NCBI RefSeq assembly: GCF_024206475.1
Contig: NZ_JAMBPR010000004.1
Location: 1 to 64,000, forward strand
Direction: 5' to 3'
DNA: 64,000 nt
Source: Paraburkholderia sp. CNPSo 3274
GTDB taxonomy: Bacteria > Pseudomonadota > Gammaproteobacteria > Burkholderiales > Burkholderiaceae
This document shows, piece by piece, positions 8,184-17,050 of the stretch. The notes under the pieces were generated by a model, which was not told where the DNA came from, did no database searches, and worked only from the letters and a program-made list of their open reading frames with translations. The stretch's first letter is position 1. Every line of letters starts with the position of its first letter. Made by a program: the position numbers and the translations under genes.

Positions 8184-9593
8184 TCAAACGCGGAAATCTG
8201 CGGCCATGTCCTCTTCGCTGCGCGCGACGATCGCGCCGCTGCGCGCGGCCTTGAGGAACACGTCGTAATCGCGCTCCACCTGGTCGGCATAGCTGAACGC
8301 GTAGCTCGTGAGCGCTTCCGCGAACTGGTCGCTGCGGCCAATGTACGAAGCGATTTCGATGGCGGCGCTGCCCGACTTCGCATGCGCGCGCGCGAGTGCC
8401 CAGCCGCACAAACGCGCATAGCCGCAGAGCAGTGCGCTGTCGAGCAACTGGAGATCGACTGAGAGCTTCATGTCGCGCAACTGGCGCACGTAGAAATGAC
8501 GCCCGCCGGGCCCCGTGGTCCAGCCAAGGAAGATATCGCTCGCCGCCTGCAGTAGCCGCTGGCCGTGCACGACGCGCGCGCCTTCGTGCTTGATCGAAGG
8601 CGCCTTGAAGTACTGCGAAACGACCGAGCGACGCGCCTCTTTCACCTGCAGGAAGAGCGGCTTCTCGTGATGATCGACGAGCAGGATCACGAGACAACGC
8701 GTGCCCACGCTGCCCACGCCCACCACCTTGAACACCAGGTCCTGAATCGCGAAGTGATCGAGCAGTTCGCGCCGGTCAGGCGCGAGTGTCTTCGCGTAAT
8801 CTTCGTACATGGGCTCGATCAGCGTGCGCCAGTCGCCAAGCGTGAACCAGTCGTCTTCGGGTTCGAACAGCGTGTTGACGCCGTGCACGTGAAAGAGCGC
8901 GGGCGGGGCGTCGTGAATCGTCCAGTGGTCGCCATCGCGCTCCGCGAGCTTTTCGAGCAGGTTCTCGTGCGTGCGATTCGCGGCCTTCTCCATGCCGCGC
9001 CGGATCAGGCGGCGGCCTTCGGGCGTGAGCGCGGTTTCAACCATGCGGTCGAAGGTGATTTTGTCGTACCAGAGATCGAGCGCGCCGTACTCCGCGTATT
9101 GGCGCAGGCGGTCGCGATAGCTGGTCACGGCCGTCATCACCAGTTCCTCGGCCATGCCGCGCGAGTAGCGCATGTGCCGCGCCGCCACGACGAAGCTCGC
9201 CACGAGGCGCTTCACATCCCACTCCCACGGGCCGGGCGCGACCTCGTCGAAATCGTTGAGATCGAATACGAGCTGGCGCTCGGGCGTGGCGAAGGCGCCG
9301 AAGTTCAGCAGATGCCCGTCGCCGCAAATCTCCATCGTCATGCCGGTGTTGGGCACGCCCGCAAGATCGTGCGCCTGGAGGATCGCGCGGCCGCGAAAGA
9401 ACGTGAAGGGCGAGACGATCATGCGCCCGTAGCGCAGTTGCACGAGGTTCGGCACGCGGCCTTCGCTGCTCGAGCGCAGCAGGGCGAGCGGATCGCGCTT
9501 GATGGTGCCGGTTTCCTTGTGGCTCGAACGTTTCGAGCGCTCGCGCGCGGCACGCCCGGCCGCCTCGCGATCAGCAACGGTGCTCCCATTCAT
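8184..9593 (-). CDS. DUF2252 family protein
   Basis: A 469-residue protein of the DUF2252 family, recognised by R-GRMIVSPFTFFRGRA, then GDGHLLNFGAFATPERQLVFD and LNDFDE, and near the end A-IEIASYIGRSDQFAEA and FSYADQ-ERDY. The GDGH-x-x-NFG and DFDE motifs resemble the catalytic and metal loops of protein kinase-like phosphotransferases, so an aminoglycoside-kinase-type fold is likely, but the substrate is unknown. The ATG at 9593 has GGAGAAGG upstream; the longer frame to 9635 is less likely. It is divergent from the glutamate symporter gene. Confidence 0.93.
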   Translation of the reverse strand: MNGSTVADREAAGRAARERSKRSSHKETGTIKRDPLALLRSSSEGRVPNLVQLRYGRMIVSPFTFFRGRAILQAHDLAGVPNTGMTMEICGDGHLLNFGAFATPERQLVFDLNDFDEVAPGPWEWDVKRLVASFVVAARHMRYSRGMAEELVMTAVTSYRDRLRQYAEYGALDLWYDKITFDRMVETALTPEGRRLIRRGMEKAANRTHENLLEKLAERDGDHWTIHDAPPALFHVHGVNTLFEPEDDWFTLGDWRTLIEPMYEDYAKTLAPDRRELLDHFAIQDLVFKVVGVGSVGTRCLVILLVDHHEKPLFLQVKEARRSVVSQYFKAPSIKHEGARVVHGQRLLQAASDIFLGWTTGPGGRHFYVRQLRDMKLSVDLQLLDSALLCGYARLCGWALARAHAKSGSAAIEIASYIGRSDQFAEALTSYAFSYADQVERDYDVFLKAARSGAIVARSEEDMAADFRV

Positions 9594-9852
9594 GACCTTC
9601 TCCGGTTCTTGTACGGTCTCGCGCCATCGTGGCAAACGGGGAAACGCGGGGGATATTCGTCCTGCATGCGCGTCGGCCTTTCGCCCGTGAATGCCTGCCT
9701 ATTTAAGCGTGGGGCCCCGATTCGTGCAAGCAAAGTGGCCGGAACCGGCGCCTGGCTGCGCACCATGCGCGCAACGCGCAAGCGCCTGGTGTACCGTGCG
9801 CAAAAGATGCGCCGCCAGGCTTGCGCCCTCACCGCCCCGCCGGACACCCGCC

Positions 9853-11067
9853 ATGAACGTCAAAGTCTACGGAACGCTCGTCGTCGCATCGCTCGTGCTG
9901 CTGGTCGGCCAGTGGCTCGTCGCCGCCGTGCCGATCTTGCGCAAATGGACGATACCCGAACCCGTGGCGGGCGGCATCGTCGCCGCGCTGATCGTGTTCG
10001 GCGTGCACAGCTTCGCGCATAGGGACGTGGTCTTCGACACCTCGCTGCAGGCGCCGCTCATGCAAGCGTTCTTCGCCACCATCGGCCTCAATGCGAACCT
10101 CGCCAACCTGAAACACGGCGGCCCCGTACTCGTGCGCTTTCTCGCCGTCGTGGTCGCGCTTCTCGCACTGCAAAACACGCTGGGCATCGCGCTCGCCATG
10201 GCGTTCGGCGTCGATCCGCTGTACGGGCTGCTGGGCGGCTCGGTGGCGCTCGCGGGCGGCCATGGCACGGGCGCCGCTTGGGGCGCGGTGTTCACCGAGC
10301 ATCATGGGCTGCAGTCCGCCACCGAAGCGGCCATTGCGTGCGCCACGTTCGGGCTGATCATGGGCGGCATTCTCGGCGGACCCGTTGCGCAGCACCTCAT
10401 GAAACGCATCGGCGCACAAGCCGGCGACGCGGCGCCTGGCGCCAGCGGCGCAGCAACGCCCGACCCCTATGCATTCGAGGAGCCGAAAGCCGAGCAGCCC
10501 ACCACACCGGGCGCATTCATCAACACGGTCACGCTCATCGCCATCAGCCTCGCCGGGGGCGAGGTGCTCTCCGGGCTGATCGCCGGCACCGCGTTCGAAC
10601 TGCCCACCTTCGTGTGCGTGCTGTTCGTCGGCGTGCTGCTCGCCAATGGGCTCTCGCTCCTCGGGCGGCCGGTGGCCGAGCACGCCGTCGCGCTGATCGG
10701 CAACGTGAGCCTCGCGCTCTTTCTCGCCATGGCGCTCATGACGCTGCGCCTGTGGGACCTCGCCGCTCTCGCGCTGCCGGTGTTCACGATCCTCGTCGCG
10801 CAAACGCTGCTCATGGTGGTCTACGCGATCTTCGTGACGTTCCGCGTGATGGGCGCGAACTACGACGCCGTCGTGCTTTCGGCGGGGCACTGCGGCTTCG
10901 GCCTGGGGGCAACGCCCACGGCGATTGCGAACATGCAGGCCGTCACGGCGCGCTTTGGCCATTCCCATCTGGCATTTCTCGTGGTGCCGATGGTGGCCGC
11001 GTTCTTTATCGACATTGCCAACGCCATCACCATCAAGCTCTTTCTATTGCTGCCGGTTTTCCATTGA
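9853..11067 (+). CDS. gltS: Sodium/glutamate symporter (GltS type)
   Basis: A 404-residue inner-membrane protein with about ten membrane segments. It starts MNVKVYGTLVVASLVLLVGQ and has the two re-entrant loop motifs of the ESS family: ALAGGHGTGAAWG in the first half and LSAGHCGFGLGATPTAIANM in the second. It takes up glutamate with sodium. The cytoplasmic linker around residues 195-215 is rich in Ala/Gly/Pro. The frame is open to 9691, but that extension is charged and lacks a membrane character, so the ATG at 9853 is used. Confidence 0.93.
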   Translation: MNVKVYGTLVVASLVLLVGQWLVAAVPILRKWTIPEPVAGGIVAALIVFGVHSFAHRDVVFDTSLQAPLMQAFFATIGLNANLANLKHGGPVLVRFLAVVVALLALQNTLGIALAMAFGVDPLYGLLGGSVALAGGHGTGAAWGAVFTEHHGLQSATEAAIACATFGLIMGGILGGPVAQHLMKRIGAQAGDAAPGASGAATPDPYAFEEPKAEQPTTPGAFINTVTLIAISLAGGEVLSGLIAGTAFELPTFVCVLFVGVLLANGLSLLGRPVAEHAVALIGNVSLALFLAMALMTLRLWDLAALALPVFTILVAQTLLMVVYAIFVTFRVMGANYDAVVLSAGHCGFGLGATPTAIANMQAVTARFGHSHLAFLVVPMVAAFFIDIANAITIKLFLLLPVFH

Positions 11068-11150
11068 GTGGCAAGGCGGATCGCGCCAGGCGCGCTAGAA
11101 TGGCGCGATTCACGGCGCGCCGCGCACGGCGCTAACCTTCGAGCGTCATC

Positions 11151-11771
11151 ATGTCCCTCACCGCCTGGCTCTTTTTTCTGCCCGCTTGCTTCGCGCTGAA
11201 CATGGCGCCGGGGCCGAACAATCTCCTCTCCATCAACGTCGCCGCGCGGCGTGGTTTCCTGCGCGCGTTCCTTGGCGGCACGGGCCGGCTCGTGGCGTTC
11301 GCTGCCATGATCGCGCTCGCGGCTGCGGGTCTTGCCGTGGTACTGCGCGCTTCCGAGGCGGTCTTCTTCGTCATCAAGCTTGCGGGAGCCGCTTACCTCG
11401 TGTGGCTCGCTGTGCAGCTTTGGCGCAGCGACGCCAACCCCATCGGCGAGAGCATGGATAGCGACGCCTCGCTCGCGCGCCTCGCGTGGCGCGAGTGCCT
11501 CGTGGCGGCGGGCAACCCCAAGGCGATTCTCGTTTTCACAGCCTTCCTGCCGCAATTCGTCGATGTCGCCAAGCCCATCGCGCAGCAGTTCGGCGTGCTC
11601 GGCGCGAGCTTTCTCGGGCTCGAATGCGTGGCCATCGCGCTCTACTCCCTCGCCGGCATGTACCTCGGCCGTTGGCTCACTCGCACCACCGTGCGCCGCT
11701 GGTTCAATCGCACCTGCGGCGCATTTCTCGGCCTGATTGGCGTGAGTTTTCTGCTCGTGCGGCGCGCCTGA
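11151..11771 (+). CDS. LysE/RhtB-family amino-acid exporter
   Basis: A 206-residue membrane protein with six probable membrane segments. The family signature is NMAPGPNNLLSINVAARRGF (about residues 17-36), and G-AYLVWLAVQLWR and NPKAILVFTAFLPQFV follow as usual. RhtB-type proteins export homoserine, threonine or related amino acids. It lies 83 bases after the glutamate symporter and may be read from the same transcript. Substrate cannot be assigned. Confidence 0.92.
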   Translation: MSLTAWLFFLPACFALNMAPGPNNLLSINVAARRGFLRAFLGGTGRLVAFAAMIALAAAGLAVVLRASEAVFFVIKLAGAAYLVWLAVQLWRSDANPIGESMDSDASLARLAWRECLVAAGNPKAILVFTAFLPQFVDVAKPIAQQFGVLGASFLGLECVAIALYSLAGMYLGRWLTRTTVRRWFNRTCGAFLGLIGVSFLLVRRA

Positions 11772-11964
11772 ATAGCCGCGTCACGCGCCTCTGCATCCAT
11801 AAGCTTCTCTTGATGATTTTCGCGATAAACTTTAACTGTCGTTAATCGACAGTGCCCCCTATGCTCAAACCATCGTCCGGGGTCGCGGCGAGCGGTCAGC
11901 TTTTCCCCAACGCTCGCGAAACCCCCTGCGGACAAGCGGTTTTCAACGTCATTGGGGTTTCAAC

Positions 11965-12942
11965 ATGAAGATCTGCATCTTTGGAGCGGGCGCCATTGGA
12001 GGCATGATGGGCGTGCAACTCGCGCGCGCAGGCGCCGACGTGAGCTTCGTTGCTCGCGGCCCGCACCTGGCCGCCATGCGCGAGAACGGTGCACGCCTGC
12101 TGATGGACGGTGAGGAGTACGTGGCGAAGGTGCGCTGCACGTCCGATCCGCGCGAACTGGGCGCGCAGGACGTCGTCATCATTACACTCAAGGCACATTC
12201 GGTGGCGGGCGTGATCGACGCGATGCAGCCGCTCCTCGGCAAGCACACGGCCATCGTCACGGGCACCAACGGCATTCCCTACTGGTACTTCTACCAGCAT
12301 GGCGGCAAGTTCGCGGGCACGCGGCTCGAAAGCATCGACCCGGACGGCTCGCAATGGAACCGTCTCACGCCCGAGCGTGCGATTGGCTGCGTGCTCTATC
12401 CGGCCGCCGAAATCGACGCGCCTGGCGTGATCCGCCACGTGTACGGCAAGAAGTTTCCGATTGGCGAGCCTTCGGGCGAGCGCACGCCGCGCATCGTCCA
12501 GCTTCATGAAGCCATGCAGGCCGCCGGGTTCGATGCGCCGATCCGCGAGAACATCCGCGACGAAATCTGGCTCAAGCTGTGGGGCAATCTCTGCTTCAAC
12601 CCGATCAGCGCACTCACGCATGCCACGCTCGACGTCATCACCAGCGACCCGGCCACGCGCGCCGTGGCGCGCACGATGATGCTCGAGGGCAAGCGTATTG
12701 CCGAGCGGTTCGGCGTGAACTTCCGCGTGGACGTGGAGCGCCGCATCGACGGCGCGGGCGCGGTGGGCGCGCACAAGACCTCGATGCTCGTCGATCTCGA
12801 AACCGGCCGGCCGATGGAGATCGATCCGCTGATCACCGTCGTGCAGGAAATGGGCAGGCTGGTTGGCGAGCCGACGCCGGCCATCGACACCGTGCTCGCG
12901 TTGGTCAAGCAGCGTGAGCGGATGGCAATGCAGCCGGCGTAA
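11965..12942 (+). CDS. Ketopantoate reductase family protein (2-dehydropantoate 2-reductase)
   Basis: A 325-residue cytosolic reductase. The Rossmann motif GAGAIGG is at residues 7-13, and the catalytic lysine region IWLKLWGNLCFNPI has Lys204 and Asn208. The family reduces 2-dehydropantoate to pantoate with NADPH for pantothenate and CoA synthesis. Many genomes of this group carry several paralogues, and one with this sequence need not be the biosynthetic PanE, so no symbol is given. Two hairpin terminators follow. Confidence 0.85.
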   Translation: MKICIFGAGAIGGMMGVQLARAGADVSFVARGPHLAAMRENGARLLMDGEEYVAKVRCTSDPRELGAQDVVIITLKAHSVAGVIDAMQPLLGKHTAIVTGTNGIPYWYFYQHGGKFAGTRLESIDPDGSQWNRLTPERAIGCVLYPAAEIDAPGVIRHVYGKKFPIGEPSGERTPRIVQLHEAMQAAGFDAPIRENIRDEIWLKLWGNLCFNPISALTHATLDVITSDPATRAVARTMMLEGKRIAERFGVNFRVDVERRIDGAGAVGAHKTSMLVDLETGRPMEIDPLITVVQEMGRLVGEPTPAIDTVLALVKQRERMAMQPA

Positions 12943-12970
12943 CGCAGCCGCTGTACGTCATGGCGAGGGG

Positions 12971-12992
12971 CGGCGCGTGCGCCGTCTTTTTT
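12971..12992 (+). terminator. Intrinsic terminator after ketopantoate reductase gene
   Basis: A short GC stem, CGGCG and CGCCG, around a four-base loop is followed by TCTTTTTT. It lies 28 bases after the stop codon. Confidence 0.65.
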
Positions 12993-13012
12993 CTGCGTCG
13001 GTTCCGGTGCTG

Positions 13013-13053
13013 AAAAAACCAAACGGATCGCATCGCGCGATCCGTTTGGTTTT
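13013..13053. terminator. Bidirectional terminator between convergent genes
   Basis: A perfect 15-base stem (13017-13031 with 13037-13051) with a five-base loop has an A run on its left and T residues on its right. It sits between the ketopantoate reductase-like gene (plus) and a LysR gene (minus), and can serve both. Confidence 0.9.
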
Positions 13054-13075
13054 GCAGAAGAGGGACACGCGCGCG

Positions 13076-14212
13076 CTAGTCGATGCGGGCGTGGGTGCGG
13101 GTCACCTGGAGTGGCGATGGCGTATCGGCGCCGCGCAGCGCGACGCGCCTCGGCGCGCCGTTCGAGCCGCGCATCGGCGAGCCATCGATGGACGTTTCCG
13201 GCAGCGCTTCGCTATCCGGCGACGAAGCCTCCGGGTCAGCACCCTCCGCGATCGCTCCGTCCGCGATTGGCCCGTCCGGCATAAACTGCGACCACGCCGC
13301 CTGAGCACAAGGCCGCAGCGAACGATGGCGACGGCGCACGAGCATTGTCGTCACGTTCACGACGGGATACAGCAAGCGCGTGACGAGCGGCCCTGCGGGC
13401 GCGGGCCAGTGACACGTTGCGTGCGCAACGTCGCCCGAGCGATGCGCATGTCCCCCGCGCGCCCCGTCCACGCCCACTGGCAGCACGCCGATGCCCATGC
13501 CGAGCTGCGCCATGCGCGCCACGCCCGCCACGTGCGCGAACTCCTGCAGCGGCCTCCCCTCAGGCCGCAGACCGTCCAGCGCACGCATCACCGCGCCGCG
13601 GCAGCCCGCATCGCGATTGAGCGTGATGAGCGGTTCGCGCGCGAGGTCGTCCCATCGCAGCGCCCCCTGTAGCGCAAGCGGATGGTGCGCGGGCAAGAGC
13701 GCACAAAGCGGTGTAGCCGAGAGCGGCTGCACGTCGAGGTTGCCACTCGCGAACGGCACGGTTTCCGCGATCACGCCGAAGTCGGCCTCGCCCTGCTCGA
13801 CCGCCTGCAGCACGGCCGCCTGCGGCAAATCCTGCAGTTGCAATGTGAGCGCCGGAAAAGCCGCTGCGCACTGTGCGAGCGCGGCGGGCACCCAGGTCGA
13901 CGAGAGCACCGGGTTGCTCGCCACGAGCACCACGCCGCTATGCGCCTGGTGCGCGTCGCGGCCCTCGTTGAGCGCCATCTCGATCTCGTCGAGCAAGCGG
14001 CCGATGCGCCGCTCGAAGCCGCTGCCCGCGAGCGTGAGCTCGACCTGGCGCGTGGTGCGGTCGAACAGCTTGAGCTCGACCGCTTCTTCCAGTTCGCGCA
14101 CGCAGCGGCTCACCGCCGACTGCGTGAGCCCGAACTCGCGCGCGGCGCGCGTGAAGCTGCGCGCCCGCGCCACCGCGACGAACACCTTGAGTTGCTGGAG
14201 CGATACGTTCAT
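13076..14212 (-). CDS. LysR-family transcriptional regulator with C-terminal extension
   Basis: A 378-residue LysR protein. The winged helix is at about residues 3-62 (MNVSLQQLKVFVAVARARSF then TQSAVSRCVRELEEAV), and the effector domain runs to about residue 305 (LLYPVVNVTTMLVRRRHRSL). Beyond that are roughly 70 residues rich in Pro, Ala, Ser and Asp/Glu (GPIADGAIAEGADPEASSPD) with no counterpart in ordinary LysR proteins of about 300 residues. The start ATG at 14212 is six bases inside a longer option at 14218. It lies 22 bases after the OxlT-like gene in the same direction, so it may be co-transcribed with the transporter. Confidence 0.9.
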   Translation of the reverse strand: MNVSLQQLKVFVAVARARSFTRAAREFGLTQSAVSRCVRELEEAVELKLFDRTTRQVELTLAGSGFERRIGRLLDEIEMALNEGRDAHQAHSGVVLVASNPVLSSTWVPAALAQCAAAFPALTLQLQDLPQAAVLQAVEQGEADFGVIAETVPFASGNLDVQPLSATPLCALLPAHHPLALQGALRWDDLAREPLITLNRDAGCRGAVMRALDGLRPEGRPLQEFAHVAGVARMAQLGMGIGVLPVGVDGARGGHAHRSGDVAHATCHWPAPAGPLVTRLLYPVVNVTTMLVRRRHRSLRPCAQAAWSQFMPDGPIADGAIAEGADPEASSPDSEALPETSIDGSPMRGSNGAPRRVALRGADTPSPLQVTRTHARID

Positions 14213-14234
14213 CGACATGGCGGGCCCGCGCGCC

Positions 14235-15590
14235 TCATTCGCCGCTTTGGTTGGACCAGTGCGGCAACCCTGCGCCCGTATTCGTCGCCAGTGTGACGTT
14301 GGGCTCGTTGCTCGCTTCAGTGCTTGCTTCGCTGCTCTGCTCGATCAGACGTTTGCGCATTGGCGCGAGGAAGAACTTGGCGCTCACGCCCGCCGCGATC
14401 GTGATGACCGCAGCCGCGATGAACACCGCGCTCCAGCCGCCCGTAGCAGACAGCACCGAGGCCACCGGCACGAGCAGCGCCGCAGTGCCTTTGGCGGTGT
14501 ACAGGGTGCCGGCATTGGACGCGGCGAACTTGCTGCCGAAGGTGTCCGCGCAGATGGCCGGGAAGATCGAGAAGATCTCGCCCCAGAACAGGAAGATGAG
14601 CGCGGCGAAGGTCATGAACGCATACGGGTTCGTGCCGAACTGCATCATGCCGAGCAGCGCGAGCCCTTCGCCCACGAAGATCAGGAACATCGCATTCTCA
14701 CGCCCGATCTTGTCGGAGATGAAGCCGCACAGCGGACGCGTAAAGCCGTTACAGATGTTGTCGATCGAGAGCGTGAGCGTGAGGAGCGGCAGCGTCATAC
14801 CGAACACTGTCATCGGAATGCGGGCCAGGCCCCAGTCCTTGGCGATCGGACCGATCTGCGCTGTTGCCATCAAGCCGCCAGCGGCCACCGCGACGAAACA
14901 AATGTAGATCACCCAGAACACCGGCTGCTTGACCATCTGCCCCGGCGTGTAGTCGACGCGGGAAACGAGACGGCGGCTATCCATGGCTACGGCGCGCGGC
15001 ACGGGCTTCACGAGCAGAAACGAGAGCACGAGAATGGACACGCCCTGGAGGACGCCGAAGACGAAGAACGTGTGCTCGTAGCCGGAGCGCGTGATCATGT
15101 TCGCAATCGGAATCACCGTCACGGCGGCGCCGGCGCCGAAGCCCGCGGCCGTGAGGCCCGCGGCGAGGCCGCGGCGGTCCGGGAACCACTTGAGCGCGTT
15201 ACCCACGCAGGTGCCGTACACGCCGCCCGCGCCGATGCCCGCGATCACGGCCGACACGTAGAGCATCGGCAGCGTCGTGACGTAGGAGTTGATCACCCAG
15301 GCAAGGCCTGCGCAAACCGCGCCGACCGCCACGACAGGACGCGGGCCGAACTTGTCGACGAGCCAGCCTTCCACCGGCACGAGCCAGGTCTCGGTCAGAA
15401 TGAAAATCGAGAACGCCAGTTGAATTTCCGCCTGGCCCCAGTGGTGGCGCGAGTTCATCGGTGCGACGAACAGCGTCCATGCGTATTGCAGATTGGCAAC
15501 GAGCGCCATGCATAGCATGCCCACCACCAGTTGAAACCAGCGGTTCGTCCAAAACGGACCGCTCTCGCTCCTCTGACCGATTGCATTCAT
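14235..15590 (-). CDS. OFA-family MFS transporter (oxalate/formate antiporter-like)
   Basis: A 451-residue protein with 12 predicted membrane segments of the oxalate/formate antiporter family. Family marks are LQYAWTLFVAPM in the first segment, TWLVPVEGWLVDKFGPR in the first cytoplasmic loop, GTCVGNALKWFPDRRGLAAG, and TRPLCGFISDKIGREN in the second half. It probably exchanges oxalate and formate or carries related small carboxylates across the inner membrane. The ATG at 15590 has GGAG upstream. It is divergent from a LysR gene at 15962, and the formyl-CoA transferase 3 kb away supports an oxalate role. A close paralogue lies at 29155. Confidence 0.92.
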   Translation of the reverse strand: MNAIGQRSESGPFWTNRWFQLVVGMLCMALVANLQYAWTLFVAPMNSRHHWGQAEIQLAFSIFILTETWLVPVEGWLVDKFGPRPVVAVGAVCAGLAWVINSYVTTLPMLYVSAVIAGIGAGGVYGTCVGNALKWFPDRRGLAAGLTAAGFGAGAAVTVIPIANMITRSGYEHTFFVFGVLQGVSILVLSFLLVKPVPRAVAMDSRRLVSRVDYTPGQMVKQPVFWVIYICFVAVAAGGLMATAQIGPIAKDWGLARIPMTVFGMTLPLLTLTLSIDNICNGFTRPLCGFISDKIGRENAMFLIFVGEGLALLGMMQFGTNPYAFMTFAALIFLFWGEIFSIFPAICADTFGSKFAASNAGTLYTAKGTAALLVPVASVLSATGGWSAVFIAAAVITIAAGVSAKFFLAPMRKRLIEQSSEASTEASNEPNVTLATNTGAGLPHWSNQSGE

Positions 15591-15961
15591 ATCGCTTGTC
15601 TCCGCTATCCATTCATTGCAGCCGGCATGATTGCGGGTCTGCATAAATTCGGGCTTATGGTTTTAACTTTTCACATCGCTGCGCTGTGTCTTCTATTCGC
15701 CAGCTGAATCAAAAATCCGAATGAAATTCGTCAATCCTAATTCACCCTGGCATGACAGCCGCCCCCTGAAAACATCGTAAAACAAGGGCTTTTCTACGCG
15801 TTGTCCCTTATGAAATCGTATTTCCGAGCGTTAACCCGAACATAGCTTCGAGCGTGCCGCGCGGCATTCGGACTCCTTTCAACTTATGCTAGGGTGATTG
15901 CTGAATTACTCACAATTAAAGTTTGTTATTATGTGGATTCAGTATCCCTTATGGTTCGGCC
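15591..15961. promoter_or_regulatory. Divergent promoter region, OxlT-like gene / LysR
   Basis: This 371-base gap between two divergent genes holds no ORF of note. It is AT-rich compared with its surroundings and is where the LysR regulator at 15962 would be expected to act on the transporter gene. I could not pick a single convincing T-N11-A operator, and the 17-base GntR site seen at 20264 and 21631 is absent. Confidence 0.5.
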
Positions 15962-16906
15962 ATGACGATGCGAAACGCCACGCTGCGCCAGCTCAAGGTC
16001 TTCGAGACCGTGGCGCGCCACCTCAGTTTTTCGCGCGCTGCGGAGGAACTGCATCTCACCCAGCCGGCCGTTTCCACACAGGTTCGGCAGCTCGAAGAGC
16101 ACGCAGGCCTGCCGCTCTTCGAGCAGCTCGGCAAGAAGATCTATCTCACGCCCGCGGGCACGGAGATGCTTCACTACAGCCGCGCGATCATGCAGCAGTT
16201 CCACGAAGTGGACGAGGCGATGAGCCAGCTAAAGGGCGTCTCGGGCGGCAAGCTCAACGTCGCGGTCATTAGCGCAGGCGATTACTTCTTTCCGCGCCTG
16301 CTGGCCGAGTTCACGCGCCGCTACAAGGGTGTCGCGCTCAATCTCTCTGTGCACAACCGCGAGCAGCTGCTCCAGCAACTCGCCACCAACCAGACCGATC
16401 TCGCCGTGATGGTGCGTCCGCCCCACGCGACCGACGCCATCAACGAGCCGTTTGCGCCCCACCCGTACGTGATCGTTGCGGCGCCCACGCATCCGCTCGC
16501 CAACAAGCGCTCCATCAAGCTCAGTACGCTCGCCAACGAGGCGTTCATCGTGCGCGAGCGCGGCTCGGACACGTGGAACTCGATGGAAGAAGGCTTCGCC
16601 GGGAAGATCACGAACCTCAAGATCGCCATGGAGATCCAGAGCACCGAGACGATCAAGCAGGCCGTGATCGCGGGCATGGGCATCGCGTTTCTTTCGGCGC
16701 ACACCATCAGCCTCGAATTGCAGGTCGGTCACCTCACGGTGCTCGACGTGGAAGGCTTCCCGGTCATGCTCAACTGGTACGTCGTGCACCGGAAAAACAA
16801 GCGGCTGCCGCCCGTTGCGCTCGCGTTCAAGCGCTTCCTCATGGAGGAAGGCGCAGCACTCATCGAGAACATTACGAAAGTGTCAGAAGCGAGTTTGCAT
16901 AAGTAA
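15962..16906 (+). CDS. LysR-family transcriptional regulator (CbbR-like)
   Basis: A 314-residue LysR protein with the helix-turn-helix LSFSRAAEELHLTQPAVSTQ at about residues 20-39 and a CbbR/RbcR-like effector domain (GGKLNVAVISAGDYFFPRLL, later TIKQAVIAGMGIAFLSAHT). CbbR-type members often sense small phosphorylated or carboxylic metabolites. It is transcribed away from the OxlT-like transporter gene, the usual layout for a LysR activator and its target, which makes oxalate or formate metabolism its likely business. Confidence 0.92.
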   Translation: MTMRNATLRQLKVFETVARHLSFSRAAEELHLTQPAVSTQVRQLEEHAGLPLFEQLGKKIYLTPAGTEMLHYSRAIMQQFHEVDEAMSQLKGVSGGKLNVAVISAGDYFFPRLLAEFTRRYKGVALNLSVHNREQLLQQLATNQTDLAVMVRPPHATDAINEPFAPHPYVIVAAPTHPLANKRSIKLSTLANEAFIVRERGSDTWNSMEEGFAGKITNLKIAMEIQSTETIKQAVIAGMGIAFLSAHTISLELQVGHLTVLDVEGFPVMLNWYVVHRKNKRLPPVALAFKRFLMEEGAALIENITKVSEASLHK

Positions 16907-17003
16907 GGTTTGATGGTTGCACCGAAAGCCATCAGACATAACTAATCGTTCGCGTCGTATTGCGCGTTCCGTTGTTTTCCCGGGTCCCGCGGATGGTCTC
17001 GTG

Positions 17004-17031
17004 GCGCTGCCACCTTCTTCGGTGGCAGCGC
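17004..17031. terminator. Hairpin between LysR gene and membrane protein gene
   Basis: An 11-base perfect stem (17004-17014 with 17021-17031) around a six-base loop lies between two convergent genes. It has no good T run on either side, so it may be a weak or Rho-assisted terminator. Confidence 0.5.
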
Positions 17032-17050
17032 ACGATATTTCGATACGACG

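Noticed and set aside
15591..15961. GntR 17-base operator upstream of the first OxlT-like gene
   Set aside because: Only a partial resemblance near 15930 (TATGTGGATTCAG); the palindrome is missing.
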